From contig NZ_BKAG01000001.1 of assembly GCF_007992435.1 (NCBI RefSeq), forward strand, positions 186,001-250,000: DNA of 64,000 nucleotides, in the 5' to 3' direction. A model generated the notes under the pieces. It did not search any database and had not been told where the DNA came from. It saw only the letters and a program-made list of their open reading frames with translations. Every line of letters starts with the position of its first letter. The stretch's first letter is position 1. Of the stretch, positions 43,462 to 52,200 are shown one piece after another. The position numbers and the translations under genes are program-made. Origin of the DNA: Prosthecobacter gellanilyticus (lineage in GTDB: Bacteria; Verrucomicrobiota; Verrucomicrobiia; Verrucomicrobiales; Verrucomicrobiaceae).

Positions 43462-45083
43462 TCCAAGGACTTATGACGCGAAGAACTGGTGAGATAAGCC
43501 TGATATCGTGGGGACTTTTTTAACAGGTATGCTTGACCATCGACAATAAACCCGTCAAGACCATGCCCTATTGAATATGCCTCGAGATCAGTCATGTTGT
43601 TAATGAACCCCTTTCCTTTGAAGTTGAGAGATGTGTTGCAAAGCACCCCATAGCCTGTGCGTTTTTTGAACGCTGAGAGCAGCTCGTGGAGCTCCTTATT
43701 GCTTGTGGATGTGACCGTCTGGAGACGGGCTGTTTTATTGACATGGGTGACAGCCGCGAGATCACCAATTCTTGCATGATATGTATATAACATATGCGGG
43801 CTATCATGATCACATCCAAAGCATTTCTCAGCATCCTCGTCGAGGCACACAGGGGCGATAGGACGAAATTGCTCACGCTGCTTGATCTCGTTTAGCCGCA
43901 CTCTAGTCTCGTCTCTAAATGGAGCAGCGAGTATGGACCTATTACCGAGCGCGCGAGGGCCAATTTCATATCTTCCGTGTGCCCACCCCAAGATTAAATC
44001 ATTCGCCAGCATGTCAGCGACTCTGTCGTTATTCTTCGAATACACGTCATAACTGTTTAGATCGCTGGGAACCCCTGAGCGAAAGCTGAGGCCTGAGTAA
44101 ACGTTCCAATTGATCTTTGGGTTACCGGTATAGCGAAATTGCGCGTCTATGGCAGTACCTATAGCTGCACCCGAATCGTTCGCCACAGGAGGGACAAATA
44201 CCTCGGAAAACAATTCCGTCTCTCGCCACTTTGTATTCCAGTCGCAATTAAGACCACACCCACCCGCAATTATTAACGGTAGTCTTTTGTTCAGCTTGGC
44301 CCTGGCAACATGGTGAAACCTTTCAAATATTGCGTCACTGTAGATTCCTGCGAAATCGCGAAATTCGGGGTCTTCCAAGCCCGCATCAAGGTAAGGCATG
44401 TCCGAAAGCGCCTCGTAATCACTTAGTTTCCGGTATGGACCATCGAGCAGAAAACTGAGCAACTGCCTCTCCTTCTCAGTGGCTGTAGAACGTCGCGAGA
44501 AGGAGGCTAGCGCCATCAATTTTCCTGCATCTGACGAGCGGGGATATGGCCCATCTTTGGGGAACGTAGGATCAGCCAAGCCATATAGTAGCCCATATCG
44601 ATTTCCTGTCTGATTCAGAACATCGGCGATCAGTGTGATGTTGAGTTCGTGGTCTATTTCATAAAATGCACCCATCTCTCCTTCCCATATCAATGCATAA
44701 CACTCAGTGCCTTGCGGTAGCGCAGACATCCCAAAAGCACAGAGTATGTGTGACCTCTCATGGGAGGAGGAAAAATAGTCGGCACGTCCACGAAAAAGCT
44801 TACCTTTGTCTATTATCGCACCTTCGCGTGATAGACCTCGATATCCAGCATTCGTGTGTGAGCCGAATAAAAATTCATGGTGATCCCGCGGCCACCAGCC
44901 CCCCATACAGATGATGTCAGGAACAGCACTGAGCTCACCAACAGCATTTAAAACGTCGGTGACTGATACTGCCGAATATCGGTAGTTAGAATCCTTTTCA
45001 GCCTCGATCGAAAACTCCAAGCAGGAGTCTTGAAGAAAGGCAATAGCGCCATCGTGACCCGGGTTATAAGATAGTATTCTCAC
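43458..45083 (-). CDS. NodU/CmcH-family carbamoyltransferase
   Basis: A 541-residue protein of the NodU/TobZ family, which transfers a carbamoyl group from carbamoyl phosphate to a sugar or natural-product hydroxyl. Seen are the start NPGHDGAIAFLQDSCLEF, a metal-binding HERSH motif (HxxxH), the ATP-grasp-like IIAGGCGLNCDWN, the classical GRYEIGPRALGNRSIL block and, near the end, REQFRPIAPV and YGVLCNTSLNFKGKGFI. The enzyme is first in an operon with two glycosyltransferases, which suggests a carbamoylated glycan product. The DNA is more AT-rich than the host's. Confidence 0.9.
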   Translation of the reverse strand: MRILSYNPGHDGAIAFLQDSCLEFSIEAEKDSNYRYSAVSVTDVLNAVGELSAVPDIICMGGWWPRDHHEFLFGSHTNAGYRGLSREGAIIDKGKLFRGRADYFSSSHERSHILCAFGMSALPQGTECYALIWEGEMGAFYEIDHELNITLIADVLNQTGNRYGLLYGLADPTFPKDGPYPRSSDAGKLMALASFSRRSTATEKERQLLSFLLDGPYRKLSDYEALSDMPYLDAGLEDPEFRDFAGIYSDAIFERFHHVARAKLNKRLPLIIAGGCGLNCDWNTKWRETELFSEVFVPPVANDSGAAIGTAIDAQFRYTGNPKINWNVYSGLSFRSGVPSDLNSYDVYSKNNDRVADMLANDLILGWAHGRYEIGPRALGNRSILAAPFRDETRVRLNEIKQREQFRPIAPVCLDEDAEKCFGCDHDSPHMLYTYHARIGDLAAVTHVNKTARLQTVTSTSNKELHELLSAFKKRTGYGVLCNTSLNFKGKGFINNMTDLEAYSIGHGLDGFIVDGQAYLLKKSPRYQAYLTSSSRHKSLD

Positions 45084-45240
45084 GGCTTTGTTACTTAATT
45101 AACGTTGTCGGGTGTAATCCAGGTGTCCCCTGCCGCCCTCACTCAACCCGCCTTGTGTGACTGAAAACGACACGAAATGCCCAAGTTCTACCCTTCGGAG
45201 GGTAATTGGGGGGCGCTTTGGGTGCATAAACGCGCTGGCT

Positions 45241-46335
45241 TTACCCGGGCACTAATTCCGAAAGTTCGTAACGACGCTTCAGGTTGTTACCCACCACACG
45301 CATCCAGATGCCGTCGAACTGAAGGCGACCGGCCACAATCCCGCCGGAGATGCCTAGCTTCGTGGCGAGTTCATGCGCTGCGCTGACTGGCATTTTGCCG
45401 CCATGATTCTCCCTGACCTTGCGAATTTCCTCTGAGGGGATCAAGAACTCCCGCGCAAACAGGTTGGCATCTGTCTCGAGCGCATCCTCCCGGCCTTCAT
45501 ATTCCACCAGCCATTCACGCTTCAGCTTACCTTGCAAGACGTGGCGGGCTTCGTGAAAGAAAGTGAACCAGAAATGACCGTCATCCCTGTAACGGCCTGT
45601 TTGCACAATGAGAGCGGTGCTGTTCATCAGTTGGCTAGCGGCCCCGCTTACGTGAGTTCCTGGAAGCTCCGGTAGAAGAACATAGGCAACCCCACAGGCG
45701 TTGCATTCTTTCTGAATGACTGCAACCCACTCCCTCACCGGCAGTGTTGTGGCTTTCTTGAGCCGCTCCAGCGCTTCGAGGAAAGCTGCTTCGTCATAGG
45801 GGGCACAGGCCTGCTTGCGGGCTTCCAGCTCCGCCTTACGCAGCCACACGGCCACAGCCTCGGGGTCACTTTGCAGCTTGGGTGATTTACGAAAGGCAGC
45901 TACCGGCCCGCCCCAGACTTCTTTCCAGCCCTTCACGTTGGCGCAGCCAAAGAAGTGCAGCACCTCCATCATGGTTTGTTTCATGTCTTTCGTCTTGGAA
46001 AGCCACCCCTTTTTCTGCATCACTGCGATTGGAAGACTCTTTAGCCACTCCTCGTCCACCTCCAGACGGTCAGCGGCACGCTGGCGGGCCAGAAGCTCAC
46101 GATATTGTGTCTCCAGGTTCATCCAAAAGTAGGCTGGCACACCCAGCACGCGTTCGAGTTCCAGGGCCGTGTCCGCAGTGAGAGCGGCTTTGGCCTGGAT
46201 AATTTCATTTATGGTTTTGATCGGCCTTCCCATGCGCCGGGCCAGTTCGGATTGCGTCAGACCCATCGCATCGAGGGTCTCTGCAAGCGTCTCTCCTGGC
46301 GGGGAGGCGTAGTCGGGTTGGAAGTTGGGGCTCAT
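45241..46335 (-). CDS. HigA-type antitoxin fused to an ImmA/IrrE peptidase
   Basis: A 364-residue protein. Residues 15-70 form a VapI/HigA-type helix-turn-helix (GETLAETLDAMGLTQSELAR then RRMGRPIKTINEI). From about residue 190 it continues as an ImmA/IrrE domain with FFHEARHVLQG (HEARH zinc motif) and a second acidic block EDALETDANLFAREFLIP. It follows a HigB-type toxin gene, an order (toxin first) typical of higBA, and the fusion adds a peptidase to the antitoxin. It should bind the toxin and the operator, with the peptidase perhaps controlling release. Confidence 0.85.
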   Translation of the reverse strand: MSPNFQPDYASPPGETLAETLDAMGLTQSELARRMGRPIKTINEIIQAKAALTADTALELERVLGVPAYFWMNLETQYRELLARQRAADRLEVDEEWLKSLPIAVMQKKGWLSKTKDMKQTMMEVLHFFGCANVKGWKEVWGGPVAAFRKSPKLQSDPEAVAVWLRKAELEARKQACAPYDEAAFLEALERLKKATTLPVREWVAVIQKECNACGVAYVLLPELPGTHVSGAASQLMNSTALIVQTGRYRDDGHFWFTFFHEARHVLQGKLKREWLVEYEGREDALETDANLFAREFLIPSEEIRKVRENHGGKMPVSAAHELATKLGISGGIVAGRLQFDGIWMRVVGNNLKRRYELSELVPG

Positions 46336-46368
46336 GTGTGTTGGGGGATTTTGTTGCTTGGTGTTTTT

Positions 46369-46704
46369 TCAGTGGTAGTCCACCACTTCAAAAATCGTTA
46401 TTTCCGTCACTGCCTCCCAGTCCAGTCCGCCGTCCGCCTTGTGCGGCTCCGGCTCGTGGGCCACTAGGAGGATCAGGCGGTGGGGATGCCGCACGGTGAT
46501 TGAAATCTGCCCTTGTCGGTCGCCCGTCAGCTCATGGGCGCGCAGTTGCGGCAGCAGACGCAGATGCGCCAGACATCGTGCCGCCCGTAGCTCGGTCACA
46601 CGACGCATGAGTATCCGCCCTTGCTCCGCCCCGTAGGCCCGGGCCAGCTCCTTTTCAGAGGAGAATTCTTTTTCAATCTTGGTGTTTCGGAAATGAACCA
46701 GCAT
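46369..46704 (-). CDS. HigB-like toxin (RelE superfamily)
   Basis: A 111-residue protein with FRNTKIEKEFSSEKELARAYG at the start, LRLLPQLRAHELTGDRQGQIS in the middle and a hydrophobic LILLVAHEP strand near residue 80, matching HigB-type ribosome-dependent mRNA interferases. The gene lies 33 bases before the antitoxin-peptidase gene on the same strand and is preceded by an inverted-repeat operator. Confidence 0.78.
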   Translation of the reverse strand: MLVHFRNTKIEKEFSSEKELARAYGAEQGRILMRRVTELRAARCLAHLRLLPQLRAHELTGDRQGQISITVRHPHRLILLVAHEPEPHKADGGLDWEAVTEITIFEVVDYH

Positions 46705-46770
46705 CGGCTGACGGGTGTGAACATCCTGTTAATATCAGGGTGAATGCTGGTGAACAATGCCTTTTTACCC

Positions 46771-46802
46771 AAAAGGTTAAAATATTTTTGACATAACCTT
46801 TT
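46771..46802. promoter_or_regulatory. Inverted-repeat operator before higB
   Basis: AAAAGGTTA (46771-46779) and TAACCTTTT (46794-46802) are perfect complements with a 14-base AT-rich spacer, a likely binding site for the HigA-type antitoxin. The core overlaps probable -10 sequence on the minus strand. Confidence 0.6.
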
Positions 46803-47033
46803 ACCCACCACACCTTATCCATCGTGAAGCTCAACTTACAGCAACACGAAAAAGCCGCCTCTGCTGATACAGAGACGGCTCATTCCGGCCACTCCTCGGC
46901 ACGGATCACTCCGCCCTTTTGGAACGGCTTTCAGTCTGGACGACTGCACGCATTTTCCTGGCAGACAGGCGGCGAGTCAAGCCCCGAGCTTGGAGTGGAG
47001 AACTCTCAAAAATAGAAAGGAAACTCCCCCATC
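46803..47033. other. Gap with hairpin before a small gene
   Basis: About 230 bases without a confident gene. A hairpin with arms of 11 bases and one mismatch lies at 46853-46880 (AGCCGCCTCTG against CAGAGACGGCT). A 63-codon frame starts with GTG at 46824 and spans the hairpin, but its peptide is not protein-like. The hairpin could be a leader structure. Confidence 0.4.
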
Positions 47034-47246
47034 ATGGCAAAAGATGCACCTGGCATGAAAGGCATTCGGTCCCGCAATGAAAGCGGTCCGCTACGCGCCA
47101 AACGCGGCGACACGCTTGTCGGCACGATTGAGAAGCAATACGGCGTCGATCTCGGTGTGCGAAGCGACATGCGCCTCGACACGCTGAAAGAACGCACCGG
47201 CATGGACTCCCTCAATGACATCCTACGCGGAGGAAAGGGCAAATAG
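47034..47246 (+). CDS. Small basic hypothetical protein
   Basis: A 70-residue protein rich in Lys, Arg, Gly and Asp. RAKRGDTLVGTIEKQYGVDLGVRSDMRLDTLKERTG resembles a small protein family found in many bacteria in toxin-antitoxin and island contexts; the pieces RGDTLVGTIEK and VRSDMRLDTL are the recognisable parts. A Rho-independent terminator follows directly. Function unknown. Confidence 0.65.
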   Translation: MAKDAPGMKGIRSRNESGPLRAKRGDTLVGTIEKQYGVDLGVRSDMRLDTLKERTGMDSLNDILRGGKGK

Positions 47247-47259
47247 CCCTCCCTACGAG

Positions 47260-47290
47260 GCGGCGGCGCGGAAACGTGCCGCCGCTTTTT
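47260..47290 (+). terminator. Rho-independent terminator
   Basis: GCGGCGGC (47260-47267) pairs with GCCGCCGC (47278-47285), extended by GCG/CGT, around a GAAA-type loop and followed by five T bases. Confidence 0.85.
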
Positions 47291-47297
47291 CATGCTT

Positions 47298-47647
47298 TCA
47301 AATTATTGCCCGTAGCTCCCGCAGCTCAAAACATCCGCCACCAGGTTTGGCATAAATGAGCGCGTGGCAAGTCGGGCAAAGGGGCGAAAAGTTCGCAGGG
47401 CGTCTTCCCAGCGCATGATTCGTCCTTCGACGGGAGTCGCATGCACGGGTTCGTGGTGATACGTGTGGACGATGTCGCGATGAAAGCCCTCGCGGGGCCG
47501 CGTCCAACGGCAGGCAGCATAAACGATCAGTCCTGCCTCCTCATCCCGAAAATGCTCCTTCAATTGTTCGATGGGCCTTTGGCATCGCTGCCGGGTTTGT
47601 TGATGGGTCTCCATCAGCCGCCCTTCGCGAAGTGCTTTGGAACTCAT
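47298..47647 (-). pseudogene. Decayed HNH endonuclease fragment
   Basis: Two overlapping frames carry the parts of one HNH nuclease. The first frame has ACRWTRPREGFH and HTYHHEPVHATPVEGR (the N-terminal zinc-ribbon and His motif); the C-terminal LCPTCHALIYAKPGGG and LRELRAII lie in another frame. The shift is near 47380. Joined in one frame they give a normal HNH core, so the gene is frameshifted. It borders another gene fragment upstream. Confidence 0.6.
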
Positions 47648-47741
47648 TCCATTCTGCCTCGGTCACTTCCGCCGGCAGGGCAGTGTCTCGGGAAGTTCGA
47701 CTGGCACCACCCGGAACCGATTCTCTCCCCTTGGCTCAAGG

Positions 47742-47940
47742 TCAAACAACGGAGGCTCCCCAGCCCGCAAAAAGGAACCGGAATGGGATGCCAAACAAAA
47801 TACTGCCGTGCATGGAGTGAGAAGTCGCAGAGCAGGCCGCGCTCATCCACGCAAGCCAAAATGAGGCTTTCAGACGACTGAAAGAGGAGCACCGGCGGCG
47901 TAGCTCCAATGAGGGCTGGCATAACAATCTTCTCCGCGTC
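47742..47940 (-). pseudogene. Fragment of a DUF2637-type gene
   Basis: The short peptide MPALIGATPPVLLF followed by S-ESL is encoded at about 47875-47930 on the minus strand. It is nearly identical to a segment of the complete DUF2637 protein at 56847-57530. No other part of that protein is visible nearby, so this is a remnant, probably from an ancient duplication or recombination in the island. Confidence 0.55.
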
Positions 47941-47963
47941 CCGCAGAAGCCTTTGTGCAGCTA

Positions 47964-49223
47964 TCACTCAGATCGCTGCGAGAGAGCATTGATTAAAAAA
48001 TCGGCGAGGCGTTCTTCGTCATACGCTTTGCCGTGCGTGTGCATCGCTTGGGAGAGTGCGGCGGACCAAGGCGTCGAGACTGGGTTGCCTGTGAGGGGGC
48101 GGCTCTCTAGCGGCATGGCTGCTTGGTAGGATTCAAGGTCGAAGAGCCAGGGCTTTGCTCCAAACTCAGTGAAGACACGTTCGGCTATTGCTATTCCCGG
48201 CCAGTCGAAATCACCATGATACCAGAGTGCGCAGCCTGCATCACGAAGTCGGCGCATAAGATGGCGGGCGGCGTGGCACGGTTCGCCGTTGACGCATATG
48301 ATCGGCGGACAACGGAGACCGAGATACGAGGCCGCGAGGGAGATGATGGTAGGGTTTTCACAAACATACACCTCAGGCGGGGAGGTGATTCGACTCCAGT
48401 CAGCTGCCCAAAGCATACGTGGGGTGAGATGCACCGGCTGTAGATCCGCGGAGGTCATGGCGATGAGTTGGCAAAGTGATGCTTCGCCTCGGAGGCCGAG
48501 ATTAAAAGTCAGCACCGGAGCGCTGAGGTCGTCACCGATGACTCCGACGGCGGCCCAGAGATCTCGACGCTCGTCGGAGCGGACGGGCATTGGGCGCTCA
48601 AAGCGTAGCGCCAGTCCGCGAAGAACGAGCGTCGAGAGGGGTGTGGCTGCATCCAGGGCGTGGCTACTACCGCAAAACTCGGCAGCGACACTGGTTAGCG
48701 GACGCTCTTCAACCAGCGGCAGTGCCTGGAGCAAGCGGGCAGCGGTTAGGAGCATCTTCATGCCTATCTCGGTGTAGCCTTTGCAATGACGACGAAGGCT
48801 GCCATCACGCCGCAGTGATTCGAGCCATTCGTCGCAATGCGGAAAAGCGTGAGCACCGATAAGTGGTGTCATCTGCGGCCAGAAATGCTGCCAAGCCAGC
48901 CGCTTCTCCAAACTAGCGAGTTTTTCGTCCGGCACGGGGCCATGCAACGCAGTGAGGATTTCATTCCAGTCAGCGGGAAGCTGCGCTAACGAGAGAGCAG
49001 CGCCCAGCTTCGCCAAATCATAACGCAATGTGGATGAGTGATGATTCACCGGCTGACGCAGCAGGCGGGCATGGTGAAGCCGCTCCTCGTCAGTGGGACG
49101 CGGCAGCGTCACCGCGGTCGGGAAGGGCTTTCCAGCCCCTCGATATGTTTCCAGTTTAGCGATGAAGCGATTCCATCCCTTCGTGTCGAAAATGGCTCGG
49201 AGCCGTTGTTGTGGACTGCTCAT
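47964..49223 (-). CDS. jetD: Wadjet JetD nuclease subunit (TIGR02679/DUF2399-like)
   Basis: A 419-residue protein from the ATG at 49223, overlapping the end of jetC by four bases. The conserved C-terminal part contains VNGEPCHAARHLMRR and WYHGDFDWPGIAIAE; the D-F-D acidic pair in a Toprim-like fold is the catalytic centre of JetD. In Wadjet, JetABC extrudes DNA loops and JetD cuts closed circular DNA, eliminating plasmids. A longer frame up to 49439 lies entirely within jetC and is rejected. Confidence 0.85.
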   Translation of the reverse strand: MSSPQQRLRAIFDTKGWNRFIAKLETYRGAGKPFPTAVTLPRPTDEERLHHARLLRQPVNHHSSTLRYDLAKLGAALSLAQLPADWNEILTALHGPVPDEKLASLEKRLAWQHFWPQMTPLIGAHAFPHCDEWLESLRRDGSLRRHCKGYTEIGMKMLLTAARLLQALPLVEERPLTSVAAEFCGSSHALDAATPLSTLVLRGLALRFERPMPVRSDERRDLWAAVGVIGDDLSAPVLTFNLGLRGEASLCQLIAMTSADLQPVHLTPRMLWAADWSRITSPPEVYVCENPTIISLAASYLGLRCPPIICVNGEPCHAARHLMRRLRDAGCALWYHGDFDWPGIAIAERVFTEFGAKPWLFDLESYQAAMPLESRPLTGNPVSTPWSAALSQAMHTHGKAYDEERLADFLINALSQRSE

Positions 49224-52200
49224 GCGGAGGGAGACGCTGTGAGCCGAAACTCTGGCGTGTCGGGCACGGGAGCGATCTGGCGGGTTTTTCCATTCCAAAC
49301 CCAGCGGGTGGCCGCGATAGCATCGGCGCTGGCGACAAGCTGGTAAATGGCAATGCCGGAGATGGTGGCGTGAGCACCCCATTCGCGCTCGCTCGTCATG
49401 ACGAGATCGAGGTCGAATGCCTCCAGCAGCCCCATGCAACTGCCGCGTGTTGGCTTGTCCATGCCGGCGAATGCCTCGTCGAGCAGGATGAATCTCGGCG
49501 CGTGACTGGCGGCGGAGCGGTAGTGCGAGGCGGCGGCCGCCATCTGCGGAATCGTCAAGGTAAGGGCTTTCTCACCCTGAGAAAGCGTGCCGTAGCGCTT
49601 CTTGTTCAATCGCTCCCATTTGCCCTGGTGGCGCCGTTCGGCGGTGTAGGCGTGCCATTCACGGTAATCGAGTGCTTGAAGCAACTGCTCGGACGCAGAC
49701 GCCGTGGGATGATTGATGCGTTCGCTCTGAATGAGCTGATGGAGACAGTCTCCCACGTCCTTGCGTTCTTTCTCTGTCCAGGTGCCGTGATCCACAAGGA
49801 GCAATCGTCGCACCGCAGGCAATCCGGGCGGCAATCCCTCGCTCTTCGGCTCCCACTGGAGTCGCAAGGTGACGCCGAGAGTGGTGGCGCAGCGGCCCAT
49901 CTCCTCATTCATGAGCGCGGTCTGCTTTTGCGCCGCTTCAATGAGGTCTTGCAGCTTGGACGAGACTTCGGAGACGAGATGGCGGTCGATGATGTCACGC
50001 TCCTTTTCACCAAGCAGCCGGTCATGTGTGGCACGCTCCGCTTCCACGGCAGCGAGACAGGCAGCAGGTCTCAAGTGATGGCCTTGATAACGGCACACGA
50101 CGAGGGTCAGCCCGCCACTGAGCACCTGGTGCTCAATCTCGCAGGTCGTGCCGGTGCGGTTGCTCAACTCGGTGATTTGCGTATTGAGCAGGTTGATGCG
50201 GTTCGTCCACGCCTCCTCGCTGATATTGGCATCAGGCAGTTCTTTGCCGATCCGGCGGGCGATGGTCGCCGCACGAGTGGGTGCCCAGGAGTCTTTTTCG
50301 ATGTCGGTCAGATCGGGGTGTGCCTCGGGAAAAAGATCAAACAGCAAAGGTACACGCAATGCCTGGATGGCCTCGTCACGCTCACTACTGGTGCGGTTCA
50401 CATTTTCTTGAGCGGGCTGGAGTGAAGACTGCACCACAATCAAATGGTGATCCGCTTCGGAAGCTTCTCGATTGGCTTGGTTGAGCCGTTTCTGAGCCGA
50501 TTCCTTTTCAGACAGTGCCTCTGTCAGCTTTTCCTGATACTCGGTGACGGATGAGCCATGCGATGCGGCGAGCGCTTCGTATGCCTGATTGGCGGAAATG
50601 GCGGCGGTTCGGATCGAGGAGGCATCGCTGGTTTCTTTGGCATGTGTTTCGGCCGCCTGACGTTCGCGGCTCTGTGTGACGGCGAGTTGGTTGGAAGCGG
50701 TGATCCATGCTTGCACCGTTCCCCAGAGTGTCGCCATCGCCTTGTCATAGGGAGGCCAGGCGGGCCGCAGATCAGCTAGATGATCGAGGTGATCCCGATA
50801 GCCGAGGTGTGTCGCTTCCTGTCGGAGTGATTCGGTGGCTTCAGCCGTCTTTTGACGGGCACGATGCGTTCTTTGCACGGCCTCACTGTGAGCTTTGCTG
50901 GCCGCATCTTGTTTGATGTGGGCCTCGGTGCGCAGGGTCAGGTGATTGGCGATCAAGAGATCCTTCGGAGCGCTGTTCGACTCCGCCATGACTACCTCCT
51001 CACGCTCATTGAGCTGGTTTGATTCCTGCTGAAGGAGGCTTTCGTCTTCACCGAGCCGCAGCAGCGCTTCTGTGACTTCCGCGAGCCGCCTTTGACGTGC
51101 GATCTCACGACTGCTGGCTCCGAGGTGCTCCGCCTGTGGTTTGCAACCACGGCCAGCCACCGGCCCGAGCTGCCAACGCCCATCAAGGGCAACCCAATGC
51201 TCCGCAGAGCCTGCTCCAGCGCCGATATGCCGCAGGACGCGGCGCAGAGTTTCCTCGGATAAACCGCTTTCGGTGTTCAAATCGGGGATGAGCCAGCTTT
51301 CGAGCGTTTCGCCGCGCAGAGCTGATTCATCACGTCCCGTCAAAAATGTATCCTGTGGGAAATCACCCATCAGCGAGCCATCAGGCGTGATCCAGGCATC
51401 CAGCAGGCCTGCGGCCTCCAGCGCAGCTTCGAGTCCGGTGCGCTGGGTGTCCGTGAGAGTGGGCTGAAACTCACAAACCTGCCAAAGCGGTGCGCCAGCG
51501 CGACCTTGGCGTGCCGCTGTGTCACGTGTGCGTGGCGCGGGTGGTGGCGGTGACTGCTGAGCCAGTGACGCCTGTTCTTGACGAAGTTCTTCACGATCAC
51601 GATGAAGTTGGTCACGCCTCGTTTTCAGGTCGGCTCTCGCCGTAGCGAGTGTGGTCGCCTCAGCGTTCCTGGCGCTGTATAAACTCGCCGCTAGAACGCG
51701 ATGCTGTTCCTCCGCTGTCTCCAGCCAGTCTTCAAAAGCAGGCGCAAGCTCCGACCACGCTGGCATCGCCAGCCAGCGCAGGCCATCACGCCAAGCCGCA
51801 TAGTTCGCCGCCAGTGTCTTCAACGCGGCATCAGCAGCTTCCTCATGTTTCCGCACATCTTCGCGATGAGCTTCGACGGCCGATGAACATTGATCTTCGT
51901 GGACTTGAGCCGCGGCTTGTTCAGTCTGTGCCTTTTTGATGACGGCGAGGCCACCTTCGATCTGCTGCAGACGATGCTCATGATCGTCGGCGAGCCTTTT
52001 GAAGTCGGCTTTGAGCTTTTCCAGCCGCATCGAGTCTGCGGGCCATGCGTTCGCATCTGGAATGAGTTTTGCATGGTCGCTGCTGAATCCGGCAGCGTGT
52101 GAAAGGTGCATTGCGCCTTTCCAATCGTGATCTCGCTGTTGCTGATGCTTTTGTTGCTCATCAAAAGATGCCGACAATAGCTGCTGCTCGTGTTTGTGTT

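Noticed and set aside
49224-49439. N-terminal extension of JetD
   Set aside because: It lies within jetC and is Arg/His-rich without family similarity; the coupled ATGA start at 49223 is natural.
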